Assembly (NCBI GenBank): GCA_902796505.1
Contig: CADBPA010000243.1
Coordinates: 1 to 5,634, forward strand
Length of the DNA stretch: 5,634 nt
DNA from: an uncultured Ruminococcus sp.
GTDB taxonomy: Bacteria; Bacillota; Clostridia; Oscillospirales; CAG-272
Reading direction: 5' to 3'
This document shows positions 1 to 4,730 of this stretch, one piece after another (within the stretch, counting starts at the first letter, position 1; the number at the start of each line of letters is the position of its first letter). The translations under genes and the position numbers were made by a program. The notes below the pieces were generated by a model. It did not search any database, was not told the origin of the DNA, and saw only the letters and a program-made list of their open reading frames with translations.

Positions 1-552
1 AAGACGGAAGCGGAGATTTCCGATGCGGTAACGGCATTGAACAGTGCATTAGATCAAGCGAAAGCCGATGAAAATCAAGCGAAAGCAAATAAGGCTGCGA
101 AAGAAGCGGAAGACGCCATTAACGCATTGCCTGCCACGGAAGATATAACCGCAAGCGACAAAGCCAAAGTCCAAGCGGCGCAAGCCAAATACGATGCACT
201 GACGCCCGCACAAAAAGAATTAGTATCGGCAACGTCCGTTACCAAATTAACAGCGGCAGGTAATATGGTAGCGGCTCAAGAGGTTATTGCTTTGATTGAA
301 GCCATTGACGCATCCCACCCGGACAGTGAAAAGGTTTCCGAGGCAAGAGCGGCATACGACGCTTTGACGGCAGATCAGAAGGCACTCGTTGACAACTACG
401 CGGTCTTGACAGCGGCAGAAGACAAAATAGCCATGAACGACAATCCCGAAAAGCAAGGTCTGTTCGGTGGTGCGATTGCAGGTATCGTTATCGCGTTTGT
501 ATTTGTGTTGTCGGTAATGATTCAGTTATTTGAAACAAAGAAAAAGAAATGA
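1..552 (+). CDS. C-terminal part of a repeat-containing, membrane-anchored surface protein (5' end outside window)
   Basis: The frame is open from base 1 to the TGA at 550-552, giving the last 183 residues of a longer protein; the TTG at 37 is an internal codon, not a credible start. The sequence is Ala/Lys/Glu-rich and helical. It holds two related units of about 55 residues (window residues ~31-87 and ~90-144), each with the same core: AKYDALTPAQKELV in the first and AAYDALTADQKALV in the second. Such repeats are common in large extracellular proteins of Clostridia. The C-terminus is a hydrophobic segment (residues ~153-177, GLFGGAIAGIVIAFVFVLSV...) followed by ETKKKK, which fits a membrane anchor with a short cytoplasmic tail. 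No LPXTG motif precedes it, so sortase attachment is not supported. Its adhesin-like or carbohydrate-related role cannot be told from this fragment. Codon use is less GC-rich than in the genes to the right. The C-terminal surface-protein reading is solid; the function is unknown. Confidence 0.85.
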   Translation, partial: KTEAEISDAVTALNSALDQAKADENQAKANKAAKEAEDAINALPATEDITASDKAKVQAAQAKYDALTPAQKELVSATSVTKLTAAGNMVAAQEVIALIEAIDASHPDSEKVSEARAAYDALTADQKALVDNYAVLTAAEDKIAMNDNPEKQGLFGGAIAGIVIAFVFVLSVMIQLFETKKKK

Positions 553-598
553 AAAGAAATAGTCGCAACGAGTGAGCGCAACAAAAAATCTTAAAACG

Positions 599-633
599 TC
601 AGGGTGTTGAAATCTTCAACACCCTGATCTTTT
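599..633 (+). terminator. Rho-independent terminator of the surface-protein gene
   Basis: A perfect 13-bp stem (599-611 with 615-627, TCAGGGTGTTGAA and its complement) with a 3-base loop is followed by a short T-rich run (628-633). It lies 46 bases after the stop codon. The A-rich stretch on its left (586-596) would give a U-rich tail on the other strand too, so it may work in both directions. Confidence 0.85.
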
Positions 634-776
634 ACAAAAAATTCAGTTTGAAATGATTTTTAAGGAGATGCAGATGAGCGCACGGGATAGTCTTTTATAG
701 CCGTTTCTTGGTCGATTGCGGAAGTGATTGCAAAAAGACCTATTTGGAAAGCAAAAGTCAAGCAAAACGAGATGAG

Positions 777-885
777 GCGAAATAGGTGTAGCCTACTATA
801 CCAAACGTTGTTTGGCCGTAGGCTCTGCGAGGCTTTTTGTCCACCGAACAAAGTCGGGATGACTATTTCTACACACCTATTTCGC
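777..885. repeat. 109-bp element bounded by 13-bp perfect inverted repeats with a nested stem-loop
   Basis: GCGAAATAGGTGT at 777-789 is the exact reverse complement of 873-885. Inside the left half is a second structure: 790-796 (AGCCTAC) pairs with 818-824 (GTAGGCT), and within it 801-806 (CCAAAC) pairs with 810-815 (GTTTGG) around a GTT loop. The arrangement resembles a small non-autonomous mobile element or a structured RNA. No target-site duplication is obvious next to the ends and no transposase is present, so the mobile reading is only a possibility. Confidence 0.5.
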
Positions 886-957
886 ACAACAAAAGAAGAC
901 GGCGAATCGAAATCATGTACAACTTTGTCGGAGCCGTTGAAATCCCCGACTTCGAAT

Positions 958-999
958 AAAAAAAGAGCAAGAGAAAAGGCGTGGCATCACGCCACGCCT
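958..999 (-). terminator. Minus-strand terminator, probably of the dpaA-dpaB transcript
   Basis: AGGCGTGGC (977-985) pairs perfectly with GCCACGCCT (991-999) around a 5-base loop. Read on the minus strand, the stem is followed by a T-rich tail (complement of 958-976) interrupted by a few C and G bases. On the plus strand no T run follows. It lies about 200 bases beyond the dpaB stop and is the first minus-strand terminator met after that gene. Confidence 0.7.
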
Positions 1000-1125
1000 G
1001 ATTCTCAAAGGACAACCATACCGAAAAAATTCCTAACGGAAGTGCGGTTTCAGGGACGCCTTTTTTGCTTTTCGGAAAGACCTTTCTTCCGACAATGATC
1101 CCCATCGCCGGCCGGGACGGAAGAC

Positions 1126-1148
1126 CGCCTCTCGCAGAGGCGTTTTTT
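1126..1148 (+). terminator. Plus-strand rho-independent terminator with no evident upstream gene
   Basis: CGCCTCT (1126-1132) pairs with AGAGGCG (1136-1142) around a CGC loop, and six T residues follow directly (1143-1148). The orientation is plus only; the minus side is not followed by T residues. The last clear plus-strand gene ends at 552 and already has its own terminator. This one therefore either stops read-through into the dpa operon or ends an unrecognised transcript. Confidence 0.7.
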
Positions 1149-1206
1149 CGGAACGTCCGACGCGTCTTTTTTGACCTGTCGCAACGCAATTTCGCGCGGT
1201 CCGCGA

Positions 1207-1779
1207 TCAGAGAAAGAGGGGGAAGAGCTGTTTTCCTGCCATTGCCGCCGCAACGCCTTCCGGCATCCGCTCGTACTCGGCGACCAGCGAGTGCGGCTTT
1301 TTCTCCGGATCGTCCTGCTTCATCGGCAGAAACCAGACGGCTTTGCGCTGTAGGAGAAGAGCGACGTTGTGCAGATTCTGCGACATGGCGTCGTTCGAGG
1401 CGAGCGCGATCAGAAGCGGACGGTCGCGCCGTAGGTGCGCTTTTGCCGCCATGGTGACCGAGGAGTCGGTGATCCCGGCGGCGATCTTGGCGAGCGTATT
1501 TCCGGTACACGGCGCGAGGATCAGAAGGTCGAGCGGCAGGGAGGGGCCGAGCGGCTCGGCGTCCTCGATCGTCCGGATCACGCTTCTGCCGGCGATCTCC
1601 TCCACCCGCCGCCGGAAATCCTCGGCGCGCCCGAAGCGCGTGTCCAGCGTCGCAACGCGCTCGCTGAGGATCGGGATGATCTCGTGCCCTTCCGCGGCGA
1701 GAGCCTTCATCTGTTCGAGCGAGCGCGCGAGCGTACAGAAGGAGCCGCAGAAGGCGTATCCGATGCGTAGTTTCGTCAT
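1207..1779 (-). CDS. dpaB: Dipicolinate synthase subunit B (DpaB / SpoVFB), flavoprotein family
   Basis: With DpaA, this subunit forms the enzyme that turns the lysine-pathway intermediate dihydrodipicolinate into dipicolinic acid (DPA), the calcium chelator of the spore core. The known site of synthesis is the mother cell. The 190 residues match the usual SpoVFB length (about 200). Family landmarks are visible along its length: the N-terminal flavoprotein beta-strand and loop GYAFCGSFCT (residues 7-16), DTRFG (46-50), EPLGPSLPLD (75-84), LILAPCTGNTLAKIA (86-100), TDS (104-106), the SND at 128-130, and QDDPEKKPHSLVA (155-167). The start is well supported: AGGAGG at 1792-1787 lies 7 bases upstream of the ATG. 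The ATG overlaps the dpaA stop in an ATGA, indicating translational coupling. No asd, dapG or dapA follows, unlike the Bacillus subtilis operon. Confidence 0.95.
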   Translation of the reverse strand: MTKLRIGYAFCGSFCTLARSLEQMKALAAEGHEIIPILSERVATLDTRFGRAEDFRRRVEEIAGRSVIRTIEDAEPLGPSLPLDLLILAPCTGNTLAKIAAGITDSSVTMAAKAHLRRDRPLLIALASNDAMSQNLHNVALLLQRKAVWFLPMKQDDPEKKPHSLVAEYERMPEGVAAAMAGKQLFPLFL

Positions 1780-2513
1780 CCGTCCGCCTCCTCTCCGAGC
1801 GCGCGCAGGGCAAAATCGGCGTAGAGCCGCCCGGCGCTCTCCGGGTAGGTCTTGGCCGGGAGCGAGGCGAGCCGCTCATAGGGAATATCCGCCGGAATGT
1901 TGTCGCCGGAGGCGAGCTCGATGACGCGCACGCCGGAAAGCTCTTCGGCTTCCTCTTCCCGGATCAGGCGCGCCGGCGCGGTGTTGATCAGCAGGTCAAG
2001 CCCCGAAAAACGACGCACGCCCCCCGCCTTCTCCCGATTTTCCGAGGAAAGTGCGCTCTCGATGCCGCATTCTCCGAGCTCCCGTCTTTTTTCTTCCGAG
2101 GCGGTGTAAACCCGGCAGTCGGCGCCGAGAAAAAGGAGCAGGCGCAAAAGCTCTCTGCCGATCCTGCCGTATCCGATGATCCCGATCTTCAACTCCCCCG
2201 GCGCTCTCGTCTGCGTTTGCAAAAGATATCCCGCCGTGGCGAGCGCGGTCAGGTAGGCGTTGGCGGAAAGAAAACGCTCGTCTTTCTCCGCGTCCGCCAC
2301 CGTCACGCCCCGTTCGGCGAGATCGTGCGCGAGGGAAGAAGGAAAGGCGTAGCCGACCGCAAAATCGCCCCGCCGCGCCTCCACCGCCTTCGCCTCGCTT
2401 TTCGTGGGGACGGCAAAGAGGTGAAGCCTGCCTGCCCGATCCTCAAGCTTGTGCCGCAGGATCCCCTCCGCAACGGCGCACCGCCTGTCGCCCCCGTAAG
2501 ATTTTATGATCAT
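1776..2513 (-). CDS. dpaA: Dipicolinate synthase subunit A (DpaA / SpoVFA), Rossmann dehydrogenase-like subunit
   Basis: This is the nucleotide-binding partner of DpaB in dipicolinic acid synthesis during sporulation. The 245-residue product has an N-terminal GGD (residues 7-9) like that of known SpoVFA proteins. A clear Rossmann dinucleotide-binding loop, GYGRIG (114-119), sits in KIGIIGYGRIGRELLR, followed by INTAPARLI (176-184) and ELASGDN (199-205). A C-terminal segment, YPESAGRLYADFALRAL (223-239), corresponds to the conserved PKTAGQI-type end of the family. It is shorter than the B. subtilis protein (about 297 residues), mostly in the N-terminal domain before the Rossmann fold, and diverged in sequence. 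The identification rests on this fold plus the overlapping dpaB. The ATG at 2513 is preceded by GGAG (2524-2521) at a 7-base spacing. The stop overlaps the dpaB start by 4 bases. SigK-type mother-cell control is expected from family knowledge. Confidence 0.9.
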   Translation of the reverse strand: MIIKSYGGDRRCAVAEGILRHKLEDRAGRLHLFAVPTKSEAKAVEARRGDFAVGYAFPSSLAHDLAERGVTVADAEKDERFLSANAYLTALATAGYLLQTQTRAPGELKIGIIGYGRIGRELLRLLLFLGADCRVYTASEEKRRELGECGIESALSSENREKAGGVRRFSGLDLLINTAPARLIREEEAEELSGVRVIELASGDNIPADIPYERLASLPAKTYPESAGRLYADFALRALGEEADG

Positions 2514-2538
2514 GATAAAACTCCGATGTCGTCAAATC

Positions 2539-2579
2539 AGGGACTGCCCCGGCCGTATCCCGGCTTGCGGGCAGTCCCT
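2539..2579. promoter_or_regulatory. Strong hairpin in the dpaA upstream region
   Basis: An 11-bp perfect stem (2539-2549 with 2569-2579; AGGGACTGCCC and its complement) encloses a further 4-bp GCCG/CGGC stem (2552-2555 with 2561-2564) around a TATCC loop. It lies 25 bases upstream of the dpaA start, between dpaA and the small membrane-protein gene. Neither side has a T run, so it is not a standard intrinsic terminator. It could be a leader structure of dpaAB, a processing site, or a weak terminator of the upstream gene. Confidence 0.6.
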
Positions 2580-2583
2580 ATAT

Positions 2584-2611
2584 CATCATACGCAAAAGAG
2601 AAGCGAAAAGT
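2584..2611 (-). promoter_or_regulatory. Weak candidate SigK/SigE-type promoter for dpaA-dpaB
   Basis: On the minus strand, AC (2611-2610), 17 bases, then CGTATGATG (2592-2584) resembles the SigK pattern AC-N16/17-CATAnnnTA, with mismatches at two -10 positions. The spacing and the place just upstream of dpaA fit, and SigK control of dpaAB is known in B. subtilis. The start point would fall at the edge of the 2539-2579 hairpin. The match alone is not strong. Confidence 0.25.
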
Positions 2612-2618
2612 GCCGCTT

Positions 2619-2816
2619 TCAGGACATCATCGCGTCGGCGCAGTCCTCGATCTCGTTCTTCTTGCGCCGAAACATGGCGGCGACGCTCTGCATCTTGTCG
2701 AGGCAGAACTGTTTGCCCGCCGTGATGATGCTGATCGCGCCGACGCTCGCCAGCGTTCCGACGACGATCGTCAGCACCGGGTGCTTTTTCTTTTGCTCTT
2801 GCTTTTTAAACCACAT
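2619..2816 (-). CDS. Small single-pass membrane protein of unknown function (65 aa)
   Basis: I do not recognise the family. The product begins MWFKKQEQKKKHP, a lysine-rich N-terminus, followed by one hydrophobic segment (residues ~14-33, VLTIVVGTLASVGAISIITA). A mixed tail follows with basic FRRKK (49-53) and an acidic end (EIEDCADAMMS). Two cysteines lie at 38 and 59. By the positive-inside rule both flanks are basic, so topology is unclear. A much longer open frame continues upstream of this ATG but is antisense to the Sel1-repeat gene. The ATG at 2816 is chosen because AAAGGA (2830-2825) lies 8 bases before it and a promoter-like sequence lies just upstream. The stop is about 100 bases before dpaA on the same strand. 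Its place beside dpaAB and a SigG-like promoter suggest a sporulation role; this is inference. Confidence 0.75.
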   Translation of the reverse strand: MWFKKQEQKKKHPVLTIVVGTLASVGAISIITAGKQFCLDKMQSVAAMFRRKKNEIEDCADAMMS

Positions 2817-2846
2817 GGCCGTTTTCCTTTCTTGTTTTCGTACCTC

Positions 2847-2875
2847 TATCTTGCCGCAAAAAAGAAAAAATATAC
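2847..2875 (-). promoter_or_regulatory. Candidate forespore (SigG/SigF-type) promoter of the 65-aa membrane-protein gene
   Basis: Read on the minus strand, GTATA (2875-2871), 17 bases, then CAAGATA (2853-2847). This fits the SigG pattern GHATR-N17/18-CATnnTA with one mismatch. The same sequence also reads as GTATA-N15-GGCAAGATAG, close to the SigF pattern. A start near 2840 would leave a leader of about 24 bases containing the ribosome-binding site. The sequence is visible directly; its use by a forespore sigma factor is inferred from B. subtilis consensus patterns. Confidence 0.5.
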
Positions 2876-2898
2876 GGCGTCCTTTTTCGCCTTTCCTG

Positions 2899-2927
2899 TT
2901 GACAAATGCGGCGGAGAAAGGTAAAAT
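2899..2927 (+). promoter_or_regulatory. SigA-type promoter for the zinc ribbon/Sel1-repeat gene
   Basis: TTGACA (2899-2904), a 17-base spacer, then TAAAAT (2922-2927): a perfect -35 and a one-mismatch -10 at ideal spacing. Transcription would start near 2934, about 39 bases before the ATG at 2973, with AAAGGAG (2958-2964) in the leader. This points to vegetative expression of the plus-strand unit, in contrast to the sporulation genes on the other strand. Confidence 0.85.
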
Positions 2928-2972
2928 AGAAACAAAGAAACGGAAACCGAGAAGGATAAAGGAGCGATCAGA

Positions 2973-4718
2973 ATGTTCCGATGCAAAAAATGCGGCAGGG
3001 AAGCCGATCTGTATTTTGAAATCTGTCCGGAGTGCGGCGAGAGGCTGCTTTTGTCCGGAGAGGAAAAGGAGCAGCTGCGCCTGCAGATCGCCGGGGCGTT
3101 GCGCGCGAAGGAGTTTGAGACGGTCTATTACGATCGAAAGATCCTCGCCGAGGCGGGGGACACCGAGTCCGAGCGCGAGTATGCCCGCATCCTTGAACGC
3201 GGCGACGCCGGGGTGCGCGATCCGGAGGCGGCGAAGGTCTATTATCTGCGCGCGTCGGAGAAAAACGATCCCTACGCCTGCTACCGCCGCGCAAAGATCG
3301 CGGAGCGCGAAGGCGACGCCGCGTGGGGCTTTTTGATGAAACTTGCCGCTTTGCTCGGCTGCCCGGAGGCGTATCCCGACGTCGCAAAGCTGCTCGAGGG
3401 CGAGGGCGATTTCGCACGCGCCGATTATTATCGCGTTCTCGCGGCGGATCTCGACGACAGAGAGTCGCTGCTTGAGCTCGCCAAGCGGCGCTACGGCGGA
3501 ACGTTCGGCGTCTGCTCGGAGGGCGAGGCGAAATGGTATCTCGAACGGCTCGGCAGGATCCCTCTGCGCGCGCTGAAGCTGTGGCGGGATCTGCGGAACA
3601 TCGAGGCGGTCGAGCCGCACCGGCCGCAGTTTCCCGACCGCAAGGGGTATCTTTTGCGGATGCTCGCGGAGGCGAGGCGCCTCGGGGCGGACGGCGCGCG
3701 TTTCGCGCTTACGAAAATGCTCTCCGACGAGGGAGACGAGGCGTCCGACCTGCCGCTTGGCGTGATGTATGCCGAGGGGATCGGAACGGAGACAGACGTC
3801 TCGCTCGCGCTGGAATATCTCTCCCGCGCGGCAAAGCGGGGAAGCGGCGAGGGGTGTCTGCGGATCGGACGGATCTTCGAGGACGGCGAACTCGTCGAGA
3901 GGGATCTGCGCCGCGCGCTCGCTTTTTATGAAAAAGCCGCGGAGTACGGCGAACCGCGCGGTCTCGAACGCACGGGCGACCTCTATAACGAAGGCGAACT
4001 TCTTCCGAAAAACACCGCCGCCGCGGTCGTCTGTTACCGGCGCGCCGCCGAACTCGGATCGTCCTCGGCAAAAGAGAAGGCGGATGGGCTTTCCTCGCAG
4101 CGCGAGGAGATCTTTCTGCGCGGCAGGGAGGCGCTGGCGAGCGATCCCGAGGCGGCGTACAAAGCCTTTTGCGAGGCGGCGAAAATGGGATATACCGAGG
4201 CGCTGCTCTACGCGGGCAGATGTCTCGAATACGGGATCGGAACGCCGGTCGACCGCACCGCCGCCTTTCATTGCTACCGTACCGCCGCAGGGCAGGGCGT
4301 GCCGGAGGCGTGGTATCCGCTCGGCCTCTGCTACGCCGGAGGGATCGGGATCGGATTTGATTTCCGCCGGGCGAGAAACGCTTTTCTGCGCGCGAGGAGC
4401 GAGGGAGACGCCCGCGCCGAGGAACAGATCCGCGCGCTGACCGCGCGGCGCAACAAGGCGCTTCTGCGCAAGGCGTATTCCAAAGCCATGCGCCTCATTC
4501 GTATGAAAAAATTCGACGCCGCCGCGGAGCATCTGAAGCTCTGGGAGCCGGTCGCCGACGCGAGAATGCTTTACACGCTCGCCTGCCTTTACGAATTCGG
4601 CATCGGGGTGAAGAGCAACCGCGTCCGATCGAGCGCGCTTTACGACAAAGCGAGAGCCGGGGGATTTTCCGATCCCGGCGCGGAATACAAGCGTATGATC
4701 TTAAAACTCATTCGATAA
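2973..4718 (+). CDS. Zinc-ribbon and Sel1-like repeat protein (581 aa)
   Basis: The N-terminus carries a zinc ribbon: C4-x2-C7 and C18-x2-C21 in MFRCKKCG...CPECG. Most of the rest is helical repeats of the Sel1-like (TPR-related) kind, about 36 residues each, with the hallmark pattern of a glycine-containing turn (YAEGIGT, YEFGIGV) followed by A..YY/FY..AA..G. Clear units lie at about residues 258-293, 294-329, 330-365, 408-443, 444-479 and 530-568; 85-200 holds more degenerate ones. There is no signal peptide or membrane segment, so it should be cytosolic. Known Sel1-repeat proteins act as protein-binding scaffolds, and a leading zinc ribbon plus such repeats is a common Clostridia arrangement; the partner is unknown. 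The start is fixed by AAAGGAG 8 bases upstream and the promoter at 2899-2927. The stop is 12 bases before the rhamnosidase start, so the two are probably co-transcribed. Confidence 0.9.
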   Translation: MFRCKKCGREADLYFEICPECGERLLLSGEEKEQLRLQIAGALRAKEFETVYYDRKILAEAGDTESEREYARILERGDAGVRDPEAAKVYYLRASEKNDPYACYRRAKIAEREGDAAWGFLMKLAALLGCPEAYPDVAKLLEGEGDFARADYYRVLAADLDDRESLLELAKRRYGGTFGVCSEGEAKWYLERLGRIPLRALKLWRDLRNIEAVEPHRPQFPDRKGYLLRMLAEARRLGADGARFALTKMLSDEGDEASDLPLGVMYAEGIGTETDVSLALEYLSRAAKRGSGEGCLRIGRIFEDGELVERDLRRALAFYEKAAEYGEPRGLERTGDLYNEGELLPKNTAAAVVCYRRAAELGSSSAKEKADGLSSQREEIFLRGREALASDPEAAYKAFCEAAKMGYTEALLYAGRCLEYGIGTPVDRTAAFHCYRTAAGQGVPEAWYPLGLCYAGGIGIGFDFRRARNAFLRARSEGDARAEEQIRALTARRNKALLRKAYSKAMRLIRMKKFDAAAEHLKLWEPVADARMLYTLACLYEFGIGVKSNRVRSSALYDKARAGGFSDPGAEYKRMILKLIR

Positions 4719-4730
4719 AAGGAGAATGGT

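Larger units (their letters stand above)
553..1206. other. Long intergenic region without a convincing gene; composition changes inside it
   Basis: About 650 bases separate the surface-protein stop from the dpaB stop. They contain terminators at 599-633 (+), 958-999 (-) and 1126-1148 (+), and an inverted-repeat element at 777-885. Several frames are open on both strands (for example 75 codons at 887-660 minus and 125 codons at 724-1098 plus). They overlap one another, the best lacks a good ribosome-binding site, and none resembles a family I know, so I do not call them. The left part is AT-richer; GC-rich sequence begins at about 1040-1100. The stretch could hold a decayed gene, a dispersed repeat or a noncoding RNA. 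Confidence 0.6.

Noticed and set aside
631..659. Possible plus-strand promoter TTTACA-N17-TGATTT after the first terminator
   Set aside because: The -35-like hexamer overlaps the terminator T run and the -10-like hexamer matches the consensus at only two positions.
674..700. Eight-codon mini-ORF (MSARDSLL) preceded by TAAGGAG
   Set aside because: The ribosome-binding site and spacing are good, but the frame ends after eight codons with no gene behind it for a leader peptide to control. It is not enough to call.
777..885. Group II intron end or known riboswitch on the minus strand (the strand reads GTGCG at its start)
   Set aside because: No domain V-like hairpin, reverse transcriptase or known riboswitch core could be found; the GTGCG match is too short to mean anything.
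977..999. The 9-bp hairpin as a plus-strand terminator
   Set aside because: The plus-strand sequence after the stem is GATTCTCAAAGG, not a T run; the T-rich tail exists only on the minus strand.
869..1879. 336-codon minus-strand frame
   Set aside because: It runs out of frame over dpaB and dpaA, is Arg/Pro/Ala-rich as shadow frames in GC-rich DNA are, and has no ribosome-binding site.
1065..2109. Long plus-strand frames opposite dpaA and dpaB
   Set aside because: They are arginine- and serine-rich antisense shadows of the dpa genes, with no promoter or start signals.
2900..2905. TTGTCA on the minus strand as the -35 of a SigA promoter for the small membrane protein
   Set aside because: The nearest -10-like hexamer (TATATT) is 25 bases away, too far for SigA; the SigG/SigF-like match fits better.
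2817..4532. Upstream extension of the minus-strand open frame ending at 2619 (637 codons in total)
   Set aside because: It is antisense to the well-supported Sel1-repeat gene, crosses its promoter and is a by-product of GC-rich codon use. Only the last 65 codons, from the ATG at 2816, have a ribosome-binding site and a protein-like sequence.
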